Part shown: piece by piece, positions 18,536 to 26,988 of the stretch | Layout of the letters: each line of letters starts with the position of its first letter | How positions within the stretch are numbered: the first letter of the stretch is position 1 | DNA from: DASQGA01 sp963722715 | GTDB taxonomy: Bacteria > Actinomycetota > Thermoleophilia > Gaiellales > Gaiellaceae | Length of the DNA: 64,000 nt | Reading direction: 5' to 3' | Assembly (NCBI GenBank): GCA_963722715.1 | Contig: CAVROA010000020.1 | Location: 1 to 64,000 of the forward strand | Translations under genes and position numbers: made by a program | Notes under the pieces: generated by a model | Seen by the model: only the letters and a program-made list of their open reading frames with translations | Database searches by the model: none | Told to the model about the DNA's origin: nothing

Positions 18536-19827
18536 AGACCGGGGAGGAGATCCGCGCGGCCGACCGCGCCCATGTTCTCCACTCCTGGTCGGTTCAGTCT
18601 GAGCTCGACCCGGTCGCCGTGGCCGGCGGCGAGGGCAGTCGTTTCTGGGACTACGACGGCAAGAACTACCTCGACTTCGGCTCCCAGTCGGTCAGCCTGA
18701 ACGTCGGGCACCAGCACCCCCGTCTCGTGGCCGCGATCAAGGAGCAGGCGGAGCGGCTCTGCACGATCAGCCCGAAGTTCGCGAACGACGCTCGGAGCGA
18801 GCTCGCCCGGCTGCTCGCCGAGGTGACGCCGGGCGACCTGACGCGGACGTTCTTCACCAACGGCGGTGCGGAGTCGAACGAGAGCGCGATCAAGCTCGCG
18901 CGCTGGTATACCGGGCGGCAGAAGGTGGTCGCGCGCTATCGCTCCTACCACGGCGCGACCGCAGGAGCCGCCTCGCTGACGGGCGACTCTCGGCGCTGGC
19001 CCGCCGAGCCGGGGATCCCGGGAGTCATCCGGCTCCTGGATCCGTACGAGTACCGCTGTCCGGCCGGACACCCGGATCCGTGCCCGGTGTGCTCGGGCGC
19101 TCCTCACCTCGAGGAAGTGCTCTCCCACGAGAACCCGGAGACCGTCGCCGCCGTCGTCCTCGAGTCGGTCACGGGCGCGAACGGCGTCATCGTGCCGCCG
19201 GAGGGCTACCTGCGCTCGATCCGCGAGGTCTGCGACCGCTACGGGATCCTGCTCGTCCTCGACGAAGTGATGGCCGGCTTCGGCCGGACCGGCCGGTGGT
19301 TCGCGTGCGAGCACTGGGAGGTCGTCCCGGACATCCTCACACTCGCCAAGGGGATCAACTCGGGCTATGTGCCGCTCGGGGCCATGGTCATCTCGGAGCA
19401 GCTCTCAGATTGGATCTGGGACCGGCCGTTCCAGACCGGTCTGACGACGAGCGGCCATCCCATCGCCTGTGCGTCAGGGGTGGCGTCGATCGAGACGCTC
19501 CGCGACGAGGGCCTCGTCGAGCACGCCGCGGCTCTCGGGGAGACCCTCGGAGAGGAGCTGCGCGGGCTCGCAGAGCGCCACGAGGCGATCGGCGACATCC
19601 GCGGTCTCGGGCTCCTGTGGGGCCTCGAGCTCGTCTCGGACCGAGAGAGCCGCGAGCCGCTGGATGCGAGGCCCGTCGCCAAGGAAGCGCTCGCACGCGG
19701 CCTTCACCTCTTCGTGCGCGGCAACGTCGTGCTGGTTGCCCCGCCGCTCGTGATTTCCCGGGAAGACCTCGCCGAGGGGCTTGCGCTCCTCGGCGAGGTC
19801 TTCGACCAGGACTACCTGTACCGGTAG
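18523..19827 (+). CDS. Class III PLP aminotransferase (omega-amino acid type)
   Basis: 434 residues from a TTG that overlaps mmsA. PLP fold features: TFFTNGGAESNESAIKLAR, the DEV pair in LLVLDEVMAGFGRTGRW, and the Schiff-base Lys in LTLAKGINSGYVPLG. A Cys/His-bearing insertion, CPAGHPDPCPVC, is known from taurine-pyruvate and related aminotransferases. Coupled to mmsA it most likely makes malonate or methylmalonate semialdehyde from beta-alanine or 3-aminoisobutyrate. The exact amino donor is inferred. Its 3' end overlaps infA, on the opposite strand, by 16 bases. Confidence 0.88.
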   Translation: MARLETGEEIRAADRAHVLHSWSVQSELDPVAVAGGEGSRFWDYDGKNYLDFGSQSVSLNVGHQHPRLVAAIKEQAERLCTISPKFANDARSELARLLAEVTPGDLTRTFFTNGGAESNESAIKLARWYTGRQKVVARYRSYHGATAGAASLTGDSRRWPAEPGIPGVIRLLDPYEYRCPAGHPDPCPVCSGAPHLEEVLSHENPETVAAVVLESVTGANGVIVPPEGYLRSIREVCDRYGILLVLDEVMAGFGRTGRWFACEHWEVVPDILTLAKGINSGYVPLGAMVISEQLSDWIWDRPFQTGLTTSGHPIACASGVASIETLRDEGLVEHAAALGETLGEELRGLAERHEAIGDIRGLGLLWGLELVSDRESREPLDARPVAKEALARGLHLFVRGNVVLVAPPLVISREDLAEGLALLGEVFDQDYLYR

Positions 19828-20033
19828 ACGATCCGCCCGCGGGTGAGGTCGTACGGCGAGACTTCGATCTTCACGCGATCACCGGGAAATACCTTGATGC
19901 GATAGCGCCGCATCTTCCCGGCCGTGTAGCCGAGCGTCTCGTGGCCGTTGTCGAGGGCCACGCGGAACATCCTGTTCCGCAAGGCCTCAATGACCTCGCC
20001 CTCGAGCTCGATTTTCTCTTCCTTGGGAGGAAT
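19812..20033 (-). CDS. infA: Translation initiation factor IF-1 with an AUU start
   Basis: 73 residues of an S1-like OB fold: EKIELEGEVIEALRNRMFRV, then GYTAGKMRRYRIKVFPGDRV and the family ending SPYDLTRGRIVYRYR. The N-terminus must be PPKEEKIE..., and the only codon that can serve is ATT at 20,033, five bases behind AGGAG; upstream codons in this frame give no ATG, GTG or TTG. The sequence departs from usual IF-1 (LRNRMFRVALDNG for LPNAMFRV), so it may be a second copy; I see no ribosomal-protein genes nearby. It starts eight bases after the cspA stop and is almost certainly cotranscribed with it. Confidence 0.88.
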   Translation of the reverse strand: MPPKEEKIELEGEVIEALRNRMFRVALDNGHETLGYTAGKMRRYRIKVFPGDRVKIEVSPYDLTRGRIVYRYR

Positions 20034-20041
20034 GGCGTCTC

Positions 20042-20251
20042 CTAGCCAGCGACCTCGGTCACGTTCGTTGCCTCGGGGCCCTTCTGACCCTCGCGCTCTT
20101 CGAACTCGACCTTGGCGCCTTCCGCTAGCGACTTGAAGCCGTCGCCGGCGATGTTGGAGTGGTGAACGAAGAGATCCTTTCCACCACCCTCAGGGGCGAT
20201 GAAGCCGAAGCCCTTCGCGTCGTTGAACCACTTGACGGTTCCGGTTGCCAT
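20042..20251 (-). CDS. cspA: Cold-shock domain protein, CspA family
   Basis: 69 residues from ATG 20,251, with AAGGAGG (20,259-20,265) seven bases upstream. RNP1 (KGFGFI) and RNP2 (LFVHHS, usually VFVHFS) of the cold-shock fold are present. It binds single-stranded RNA and melts structure. The gap of about 105 bases to the next upstream gene can hold a promoter and a long leader, as csp genes often have. It heads a two-gene unit with infA, pairing an RNA chaperone with an initiation factor. Confidence 0.93.
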   Translation of the reverse strand: MATGTVKWFNDAKGFGFIAPEGGGKDLFVHHSNIAGDGFKSLAEGAKVEFEEREGQKGPEATNVTEVAG

Positions 20252-20356
20252 TAACTCACCTCCTTGCCATTTCACGAACGGGCAAAGGAAGTGCTTGGCA
20301 CCACTTGTACTCGCTCTATTCGCTTTGCAGTGTAGCGGAGCGATGATGCATGCGTT

Positions 20357-20944
20357 CTAGCGCGGCTGGGAACGTCGCACCAGCACTGCGATGACGCCCA
20401 TAGCCAGGATGGCTCCACCGACTCCGAGCGCCAGCACCACAAGGCCCCGCGGGAGCGGTTCGAGTGCCGCCGCGAGCACGAGGCCGGCAAGTGCGAGGGC
20501 TGCGAGAGCCCCGACGGCGAGGAAGAGGACGCGGCGTACGACGAGCCCCGGCGCCGGATGAATCCCGGGGGAGAGCTCGAGCGACCAGTAGGCGAGCTCA
20601 GCCGCCAGGAAGAAGAGCGCCACGTAGAGGGTTGCCGAGAGATCGACGTCGACCTCTCGGCTTCCAAGCGCGGCCGCGTAGCTGCCTGCGAGGAGTGCGA
20701 GGCCCAGCGGCACTCCCGGAGAAAAGCGTACGGTCAGTGACACGGCGAGAATTCCGACGCCGGCCGCAGCTGTGCCGGCGATCGTGTCCTCCCACCGGGC
20801 GGAGAGGAGCCATGCGTCGGCCGCCAGCACCGCGCCGACAGCGACCGAGGCGGCCGCGACGATCAGGCGCGGACGGCTCGTGCGGAGCGCCGAAATAGTC
20901 TCACCTCCTCGATCGCCTGCTCGAGCGCCTCCCCGTCCCGCCAT
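20357..20944 (-). CDS. Small polytopic membrane protein, last gene of MoxR operon
   Basis: 195 residues from ATG 20,944, or 179 from an ATT at 20,896 that sits seven bases after a perfect AGGAGG. The second choice removes 16 polar residues that overlap the DUF58 gene and places SALRTSRPRLIVAAASVAVG at the start; I favour it. Five to six hydrophobic helices and a short basic C-terminus follow. No recognised family. As the 3' gene of the MoxR-DUF58-DUF4129 unit it may anchor or assemble the complex in the membrane. Confidence 0.65.
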   Translation of the reverse strand: MAGRGGARAGDRGGETISALRTSRPRLIVAAASVAVGAVLAADAWLLSARWEDTIAGTAAAGVGILAVSLTVRFSPGVPLGLALLAGSYAAALGSREVDVDLSATLYVALFFLAAELAYWSLELSPGIHPAPGLVVRRVLFLAVGALAALALAGLVLAAALEPLPRGLVVLALGVGGAILAMGVIAVLVRRSQPR

Positions 20945-23106
20945 TCGGCGACTGCCACTCCAAGCTGCTGGTACTCGTGCCTGAGCACTTCGCGGCGGAG
21001 GGCCCAGACCCGGCGGGAGAGCCGCTCGAGGCGATCTCGTTCCGGCGGCAGAAAGGGAAGAGGCGACACGTCCACGATCGCCAGGTCGAATCCGCGCGCT
21101 CGCAGGTCGAGCAGGGCTCCGACGCTGCGCTCGTCGAGGAGTGGGGTGAGGCCGATCACGAGGGCCTGCGGCGGCAGCGTCCGCGGCGGGATCACGTCGG
21201 CTCCCTTCCAGGCATAGCTGAGCGCGATGTCAGTGTCGAGGAGCGCGTCGACGATCCGGTACAGCTGCACGGAGCCCATCGACGGCTCGAGCCACCGGAG
21301 CACGCCGCCGAAGCTCACGAGGCCGACCCGGTCGCTCCGCCGCAGGTAGCGGGTGGCGAGAGCCCCCGCCGCGCGCACGGCCAGGTCGAGTGTGCCGGTG
21401 GCTCCGTGCCGCGCCTCCGCGAAGCTGTCCAGGAAGATGATCACGTCGGTGTTCCGCTCCGGGTGCGACTCGTTCACCCAGAGACCGGGGCGGCGGGCGC
21501 TCGCGCGCCAGTTGATCCGGCGAACCCGATCCCCCGGCACGAAGGGGCGGATGTCGGCGAACTCGATCCCGTCGCCCTTCGCCCGCGCCACCTCGTTCCC
21601 CGCCGTTGCCTGCGTCTCTGCCGGGGCCAGGAGCGAGCGGAGCGTCTCCTCACGGGGGTAGATCCGGAGCGGGCAGCGCAGGTCGAATCGCTCCTCGTAG
21701 ACACGGAGGCCGAAGCGATCGCGGGCGCGGAGGTGCAGGTCGCCGACCGAATATCCGCCCCAGCGCTCGCAGTTGAGCGCGATCGCTACCCGCGCGGGCT
21801 CCCCGGCTCGAAGGTGCAGGGCGAGCGCACGGGAGCCACTCTCGAGGCCACGCGGGAGCCGGAGGAGCAGCTCGAGCGGCTGCAGGGCGACGTCGCTCTC
21901 GACGTCGATCGACGCATCGACCCTCTCGCCCTGGAGAGCTCGCTCACGGTCGAGGTCGTATCGGACGGCGAGCTCGGGCCGACGAGCCAGCCCGACCCCG
22001 AGAGCCAACCAGGCCGCGAAGGGCGCCGCGAGGGCGGCCAGCTCAGGCCTTCCGAGGACAAGAGCGCCGAGGAGCCCGGCGGCCGCCAGGACGATGTAGG
22101 CGCGCAGCTTCGGCGTCGCGCTCGAGGTCACTCGACGATCTACGGGTTCGAGATCCTCGGCGGCCGGGGTGGGGACGGCCTCGAGGCACTCCCGCACGAC
22201 ATCCTCCTGCCGCACTCGCTGCACCCATACCTCTGGACGCAGCGTCAGCCGGTGCGCAAGCGCCGCCGGGGCGACGTCCTTCACGTCTTCCGGCGTCACG
22301 TAGTCCCGGCCCCGTAGGGCGGCTCGGCAGCGCGAGAGCTTGAGGAGGGCGAGTGTGCCTCGCGGGCTCGCTCCAACCTGGACGCGCGGGTTTGCACGCG
22401 TGGCGCTGACGAGATCGACGATGTAGAGGCCGATGCTCTCGGCGACGTGGACGTCCTCGACGGCCGTCTGGAGCGCCAGCAGGGCGGGCCCGTCGACCAG
22501 GCCCTCGAGCTCGATCTCGTCCGCCCGGCGCTCCCGGCGGCGCTCGAGCATCTCCCACTCGTCGGCCCGGTCTGGATAGCCGACCCGGATCCGGAGCAGG
22601 AAGCGGTCGAGCTGTGCCTCGGGCAGCGGATAGGTCCCCTCGTATTCGATCGGGTTCTGGGTCGCCAGGACGAGGAAGGGCCTGGCAAGCGGGTGCGTGG
22701 TTCCGTCGATCGTCACCTGGCGCTCCTGCATCGCCTCGAGGAGCGCAGCCTGGGTCTTCGGGGGAGCGCGGTTGATCTCGTCGGCGAGGAGGAGGTTCGT
22801 GAAGATCGGGCCGGGGCGGAACTCGAAATCACCCGCTCGCTGGTCGTAGATCGACGAGCCCGTGATGTCCGACGGCATCAGGTCCGGCGTGAACTGGATG
22901 CGGGAGAAGCCGAGGCTCGCAACCTGCGCGAAGGAGCGGGCGATGAGGGTCTTGGCGAGCCCAGGGAAGTCTTCGATCAGGACGTGGCCGTCCGCGAGGA
23001 TCCCGAGCAGGACGAGCTCGAGCGCCTCGCGCTTCCCGACGACGGCGCGCTCGACCTCGTCGAGGAGGCGCTCGGAGGTGCGAGGGACGTCTTCGAGGGG
23101 CGTCAC
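20863..23106 (-). CDS. MoxR AAA ATPase joined in frame to DUF58 protein
   Basis: One open frame of 747 codons holds two proteins that are normally separate. Residues 1-325 are a MoxR ATPase: Walker A region DFPGLAKT, Walker B LLLADEINRAPPKTQ, sensor LATQNPIEYEGTYPLPEAQ. From about residue 326, VTSSATPKLRAYIVLAAAG begins a DUF58 protein with two membrane helices and the signature FVPGDRVRRINWRASAR, then a vWA-like domain with FLDSF. At the joint (22,131-22,128) the bases read GTGA: GTG is the expected DUF58 start, and TGA would be the MoxR stop if one base were removed upstream. The fusion is therefore probably produced by a single extra base. The pair acts in chaperone-like assembly of complexes or cell-envelope processes. 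Confidence 0.85.
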   Translation of the reverse strand: MTPLEDVPRTSERLLDEVERAVVGKREALELVLLGILADGHVLIEDFPGLAKTLIARSFAQVASLGFSRIQFTPDLMPSDITGSSIYDQRAGDFEFRPGPIFTNLLLADEINRAPPKTQAALLEAMQERQVTIDGTTHPLARPFLVLATQNPIEYEGTYPLPEAQLDRFLLRIRVGYPDRADEWEMLERRRERRADEIELEGLVDGPALLALQTAVEDVHVAESIGLYIVDLVSATRANPRVQVGASPRGTLALLKLSRCRAALRGRDYVTPEDVKDVAPAALAHRLTLRPEVWVQRVRQEDVVRECLEAVPTPAAEDLEPVDRRVTSSATPKLRAYIVLAAAGLLGALVLGRPELAALAAPFAAWLALGVGLARRPELAVRYDLDRERALQGERVDASIDVESDVALQPLELLLRLPRGLESGSRALALHLRAGEPARVAIALNCERWGGYSVGDLHLRARDRFGLRVYEERFDLRCPLRIYPREETLRSLLAPAETQATAGNEVARAKGDGIEFADIRPFVPGDRVRRINWRASARRPGLWVNESHPERNTDVIIFLDSFAEARHGATGTLDLAVRAAGALATRYLRRSDRVGLVSFGGVLRWLEPSMGSVQLYRIVDALLDTDIALSYAWKGADVIPPRTLPPQALVIGLTPLLDERSVGALLDLRARGFDLAIVDVSPLPFLPPERDRLERLSRRVWALRREVLRHEYQQLGVAVAEWRDGEALEQAIEEVRLFRRSARAVRA

Positions 23107-23531
23107 AGCTTCTCCAGCCGCGCGACGATCGCCTCGATCTCGTGGACGCCCAGGCGTGGCCCTCTCCGCTCGTCGGGCAGCTCTCGATCCGGTCGGAGGA
23201 GCGCCCAGGCCTCGTCCCCGAGCAGCCGGGGCGCGTGCCCGTCGCCGGCATCGAGGGCGACACCGTGACGGATCGTGAGCCGGTGAGCGGCGATCTGCCG
23301 CAGGAGCGGTCGGAGGCGGCGGTGGAGGTCGAGCGGGTTCGCGGCTCCCTGGACGACGTCGTGCTCGATGCGCTCCAGCTCGCGGAGCCGCGGTGTGCGG
23401 GGTCGCCTCGTCCGAAGCGCCCGCTCAAAAGCCCTCGAGTCGCGCGGCAAGGCCCGGAGCGACCACCACGCGACCGCAGAGAGACCGAGCGCCGCGACGA
23501 CGAGCAGTCCGGCGGCGAGAGCGTTCGTCAC
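23103..23531 (-). CDS. Small membrane-anchored protein of MoxR operon, function unknown
   Basis: 142 residues from GTG 23,531, which overlaps the DUF4129 stop as GTGA. One membrane helix at residues about 3-22, then a charged cytoplasmic helical region, LRELERIEHDVVQGAANPLDLHRR... I split here: it continues with Arg/Leu-rich helices and ends EIEAIVARLEKL. No catalytic motif. The position between DUF4129 and MoxR genes recurs in actinobacterial MoxR operons, so it is probably a partner subunit. Its stop overlaps the MoxR start. Confidence 0.65.
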   Translation of the reverse strand: MTNALAAGLLVVAALGLSAVAWWSLRALPRDSRAFERALRTRRPRTPRLRELERIEHDVVQGAANPLDLHRRLRPLLRQIAAHRLTIRHGVALDAGDGHAPRLLGDEAWALLRPDRELPDERRGPRLGVHEIEAIVARLEKL

Positions 23532-24454
23532 TGCGCCGTCCCGAGATTGCCGCGAATGGCGAGGAGGCACTCGATCGCCTCGTCCTTCGCCTCCGTGCCG
23601 ACGTCGTGCCGGCTGAACTTGGCCCGCTCGAAGAGCTCGGTCAGCCGCCCCACCGGTTGCGCGCCGGCCTGCAGGTCGAGAAGCACCCGCCGGAGGTATT
23701 CGAGGGGTGCTTCGAACGGCTGTCGCGCCAGGCCTGCGCTGCCGAGTCCGCGCTCCATGCGCGCGTACGCCGCGATCACGGCGCGGCGCGGATCGCCCTC
23801 GGAGCGAAGGTCGTCGATGCTTTCGTCCACGAGTGTCGCGACTGCGTCGTGCCGCCCGGCGCGGGCCTCCAGGAGCGAGCGTCGCGCCTGGGGACCGAGG
23901 ATGAGGACGGCGGCCAGGGTTCCGAACACGCCGAGAACCCCGAGGAGCACCCAGGTCGCGCCCGACTCGGGCCCCGGTACGGCGGGGGCGGTCCGGTCCT
24001 CGTCGGCCTGCGCGGGCCCGGCCCGGTTGGCGGTATCGCGGGGCACGATGCGGTCGATGCCGCGGGCGGCGAAGAGGATGCTCACCGAAATCACGGCCAC
24101 GAGGGCGTACGGACCGACGCGGAGCAGGAAGCGCGCCAGGCGGCTCTCAGGTTCGGCCTCGGCCTCGATCAGCTCCTCCTCTTCTTCGAACCGATCGCGG
24201 CTCGAACGCCGGCGTGCCCTCGCGGCGAACGCAACTGCAAGCACGGCCGTGACCGCCGCGAGGGCGACCAGAGCGGCGAGCTGGGCCACGCGCTCGAGCG
24301 AGGCACCTTCTCCCCGGGAGCGCTCTGACCATGGAAGCCCGGCGCGGCTGGCGGCGGCGACGAGCGCGAGCAGGACGATGAGGCCCAGCACGAGGGCCGC
24401 GGTCCGCACTGCCTTGGAGCGTCTGTCGGCCGTCGAGACTCCTTGACCAGTCAA
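23528..24454 (-). CDS. DUF4129-containing membrane protein
   Basis: 308 residues with four membrane segments (near residues 17-35, 57-80, 112-130 and 168-188) and an acidic insert, FEEEEELIEAEAE. The C-terminal 110 residues are a DUF4129 domain: RRAVIAAYARMERGLGSAGL, EAPLEYLRRVL and RLTELFERAKFSRHDV. This domain is regularly encoded next to MoxR ATPases and sometimes fused to transglutaminases. First gene of the five-protein operon running to 20,357. Confidence 0.78.
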   Translation of the reverse strand: MTGQGVSTADRRSKAVRTAALVLGLIVLLALVAAASRAGLPWSERSRGEGASLERVAQLAALVALAAVTAVLAVAFAARARRRSSRDRFEEEEELIEAEAEPESRLARFLLRVGPYALVAVISVSILFAARGIDRIVPRDTANRAGPAQADEDRTAPAVPGPESGATWVLLGVLGVFGTLAAVLILGPQARRSLLEARAGRHDAVATLVDESIDDLRSEGDPRRAVIAAYARMERGLGSAGLARQPFEAPLEYLRRVLLDLQAGAQPVGRLTELFERAKFSRHDVGTEAKDEAIECLLAIRGNLGTAQ

Positions 24455-24475
24455 GACGCCCTGACGACTCGGTGG

Positions 24476-25489
24476 TTAGGCCGGCACGCCCGTGAGCTCG
24501 GGGATGATCTCCTTGCCATAGGCCTCGAGGATCTGCTCCTGGCCTTCGGTCATGAGGTAGATGTTGAAGTGGTCGACTCCGATCGACTCGAGCTCCCTGA
24601 GCTTCGCCTTCACCTGCTCGGCCGTCCCGAGCACGCAGAAGCGGTCGGCGATCTCGTCGCTCACGAACTCCCCGTGCGCCGCGCCGACCCGGCTGTGGTC
24701 CTTGTAGTCGTAGCCCTTGCGGGCCTTCACGTACTCGGTGAGCTCCTTCGGGATCTCCGAATCCTCGCCGTAGCGCTCGATCAGGTCCATGACGTGGTTC
24801 GAGACCATCGCCGGAAACCAGCGCACCTGGTCGCGCGCACGAGCCATGTCCTCGCCGATGTAGCTCGGGGCACAGACGTGGCACTTGAGCGCCGCGGGGT
24901 CCCGACCGGCTTCCTCGGCCGCCTTCCGGGCCGTCTCCATGATCCACTGGATGATGTGAGGGTCGGCCAGCTGGATGATGACGCCGTCGCCGACCCGGCC
25001 CGCCACGCCGAGCGCCCGCGGCCCGTACGCCGCCACGAACATCTCGATGTCCGGCTGATCCTTTGCCCACGCGAGCTCGAGCTCCTTGCCGTTCCACTCG
25101 ACCGGCCGGCCGTTCATGAGGTCTTTCATCATCACGAGCGAGCGCTCGAACTCGTCCATCTTGACCGGCTTGTAGCCGATCACCCGCCGAGCCGAGTCTC
25201 CCCGCCCGATGCCCATGATCATGCGCCCGTTCGAGATCTGGTGGAGCGTCGCGTACGTCGAGGCGGTCACGGTCGGCTCACGCGTGCCCGGGTTCGTGAC
25301 GCAGTGCCCGAACTTCAGCTTCGACGTCTCGGCGACGGCCAGCGTCATGAGCGGATAGGCCTCGTGCCACAGGATGGGGGAGTCGTAGGTCCAGCCGTAC
25401 TCGAACCCGTGCTGCTCCGCGAGTTTCATCAGCTCGAGAAAGCGCGTGTAGGGCGGGTCCGGCAGGACGGTTACGCCAAAGCTGAGCAT
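24476..25489 (-). CDS. LLM-class (luciferase-like) flavin/F420-dependent oxidoreductase
   Basis: 337 residues from ATG 25,489 with GAGGAGG upstream; the open frame is longer but unlike the family. TIM-barrel bacterial luciferase fold: YGWTYDSPILWHEAYPLM, GRMIMGIGRGDSARR and FVAAYGPRALGVAGRVGDG. Proteins with this style in actinobacteria commonly use F420 rather than FMN. The substrate is unknown. It stands upstream of nothing obvious on its strand: the MoxR operon start is 21 bases beyond its stop, so some readthrough is possible. Confidence 0.82.
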   Translation of the reverse strand: MLSFGVTVLPDPPYTRFLELMKLAEQHGFEYGWTYDSPILWHEAYPLMTLAVAETSKLKFGHCVTNPGTREPTVTASTYATLHQISNGRMIMGIGRGDSARRVIGYKPVKMDEFERSLVMMKDLMNGRPVEWNGKELELAWAKDQPDIEMFVAAYGPRALGVAGRVGDGVIIQLADPHIIQWIMETARKAAEEAGRDPAALKCHVCAPSYIGEDMARARDQVRWFPAMVSNHVMDLIERYGEDSEIPKELTEYVKARKGYDYKDHSRVGAAHGEFVSDEIADRFCVLGTAEQVKAKLRELESIGVDHFNIYLMTEGQEQILEAYGKEIIPELTGVPA

Positions 25490-25541
25490 CGAGCCTCCTC
25501 GGTCGCGAATGGCAAGGCTACCGCGCCGCGAATGTGCCGTG

Positions 25542-26126
25542 CTAGGCGCTGGGGCGGCGCTTGGTGAGCCGCCCCAAGACTCCGCCAATCGTGCGCCCGA
25601 CAGCACGAAGGAGCAGGCCGAGGCCGGAGACCGGGCGGGGTGCGGCCGGCGTCGGCGCTGGGGTCTCACCGTGGGGCGACGCGCTCTCCAGCTGCTCGCG
25701 GAGGCAGTCGGCGAAGCGGGAGACGAGCTGCGCCGAGACGTCCTTGACCACGGGGCCGCCGTACTGTGCGACCGCGCCCGAGAGGGTCAGGTCGGTGACG
25801 ACCGAGACTCGCGTCCCCGAGGCGAGCTCGGTCAGCGTCGACTCGACGGTCGCCCCGGCCCCGCCTCTCCCTCGCTGCTCGCGCGCCTTCGCGGACAGGC
25901 GCACCCGCCGCGCAGTCTCGTCCGCTTCCTCGCGCTTCACGTCGGCTGTGAAGCCGAGTGTCATCGGGCCCAGCTTGACGCTCATCTTCGTCTTCCACGT
26001 CGACTCGTCGACGGTCTCGATCAGCTCGGCGCCCGGCATGCAGGGAACGACCCGGGGGACATCCATGAGTAGCGCCCATACCTCGTCGGCGGCGGCTGGC
26101 ACCTCGAACGAGCTCTCGATGCGCAC
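25542..26126 (-). CDS. CoxG-like SRPBCC protein
   Basis: 194 residues. The first 145 form an SRPBCC (START-like) domain of the CO dehydrogenase subunit G family: MRIESSFEVPAAADEVWALL, VPRVVPCMPGAELIE and LSGAVAQYGGPVVKDVSAQL. The last 20 residues, RAVGRTIGGVLGRLTKRR, form a basic amphipathic tail that could bind the membrane, as described for CoxG. CoxG members help recruit or mature molybdenum hydroxylases. A three-subunit molybdenum hydroxylase is encoded 5 kb away (31,407-34,771), so a functional link is plausible but not shown. Confidence 0.83.
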   Translation of the reverse strand: MRIESSFEVPAAADEVWALLMDVPRVVPCMPGAELIETVDESTWKTKMSVKLGPMTLGFTADVKREEADETARRVRLSAKAREQRGRGGAGATVESTLTELASGTRVSVVTDLTLSGAVAQYGGPVVKDVSAQLVSRFADCLREQLESASPHGETPAPTPAAPRPVSGLGLLLRAVGRTIGGVLGRLTKRRPSA

Positions 26127-26149
26127 GGCGGGGCAGCATACTTCGGGCG

Positions 26150-26912
26150 ATGCGGAGGCTGGAGGGACGGCGGGCGCTGGTCACCGGCGCGGGCAGCGGC
26201 ATCGGGCGCGCCATCGCCTGCCGCCTGGCGGCGGAAGGCGCGGCCGTTGCCGTGAGCGGCAGACGCGAGGGGCCGCTGGCGGAGACGGTCGGAGCGATCG
26301 AGTCGGTGGGCGGGCGTGCCCTCGCCGTGGTCGGCGACATCGCGGTCGAGGCCGACGCCGACCGGATGGCGGCCGCAACTCGCGAGGAGTTCGGCGGACT
26401 CGACGTCCTCGTCAACAACGCGGGCTCGATCCGGCGGAACGTGCTCGTGCACGAGCTCACGCTCGAACGGTGGCGCGAGCAATTGGCGGTGAACCTCGAC
26501 GGGCCTTTTCTCGTAGCCCGGGCGGCGCTTCGCCTCATGCTGGAGGAGCCGGGCGACAGGAGCATCGTGAACATCAGCTCGACTCTCGCGCTCGTGTCAG
26601 CGTCAGGGGTCGCTGCCTACACAGCCGCCAAGGGCGGCGTCGTCGCACTCACGCGCGCGATCGCCGTCGAGTACGCCGACCAGGGCATCAGATGCAACTG
26701 CGTCTGCCCGGCCATCGTCGTGACGCCGCTCGCCCATACCGATCGCCCGCGGTTCGACGAACAGCGGAGCGAGTTCGAAGGAGATGCACCCGCTGGGGCG
26801 TCTCGGCGAGCCGGAGGACGTGGCGGGCGCGGTCGCCTACCTCGCTTCTGCCGACTCGTCCTGGGTCACCGGGGCGGTGTTCCCGGTCGACGGTGGCTTG
26901 ACCGCGAAGTAG
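26150..26912 (+). CDS. Short-chain dehydrogenase/reductase, frame broken by one extra base
   Basis: About 253 residues after repair. Classical SDR: NAD(P) loop TGAGSGIGRAIA, NNAG, catalytic Ser in NISSTLALVS, and YTAAK. Near 26,780, TTCGAAGGAG should probably read TTCGAGGAG; removing one A restores EMHPLGRLGEPEDVAGAVAY and the normal ending VTGAVFPVDGG. The substrate is unknown. The start is 23 bases from the divergent CoxG start, so promoters overlap. It ends 76 bases before the catabolic operon. Confidence 0.83.
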
Positions 26913-26916
26913 GCGC

Positions 26917-26947
26917 TTGACCCTTGCATCATCGATCATCGATGATG
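26917..26947 (+). promoter_or_regulatory. Promoter with overlapping 21-bp palindromic operator
   Basis: A perfect inverted repeat with 10-bp arms, CATCATCGAT and ATCGATGATG, around a single C (26,927-26,947). It overlaps a plausible promoter: TTGACC at 26,917-26,922, an 18-base spacer and GATGAT at 26,941-26,946. The ATG of the first catabolic gene is at 26,989. A dimeric repressor bound here would block the promoter. The GntR-family gene two positions into the operon is the obvious candidate, which would make the operon autoregulated. The palindrome is seen directly; promoter and regulator assignments are inference. Confidence 0.6.
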
Positions 26948-26988
26948 GCGCCGCCCGGCGCGGGCGCGGACGAGAAAGGGGCGTAGAC

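Noticed and set aside
18523..18570. AUC directly after GGGGAGGAG as start of the aminotransferase
   Set aside because: The AUC touches the purine run with no spacing, so it cannot be a normal initiation site; the upstream TTG keeps the conserved N-terminus.
20252..20356. Specific promoter boxes and a cold-responsive leader for cspA
   Set aside because: Several weak TANNNT matches exist (for example TACACT) but none has a convincing -35 partner, so no position is reported.
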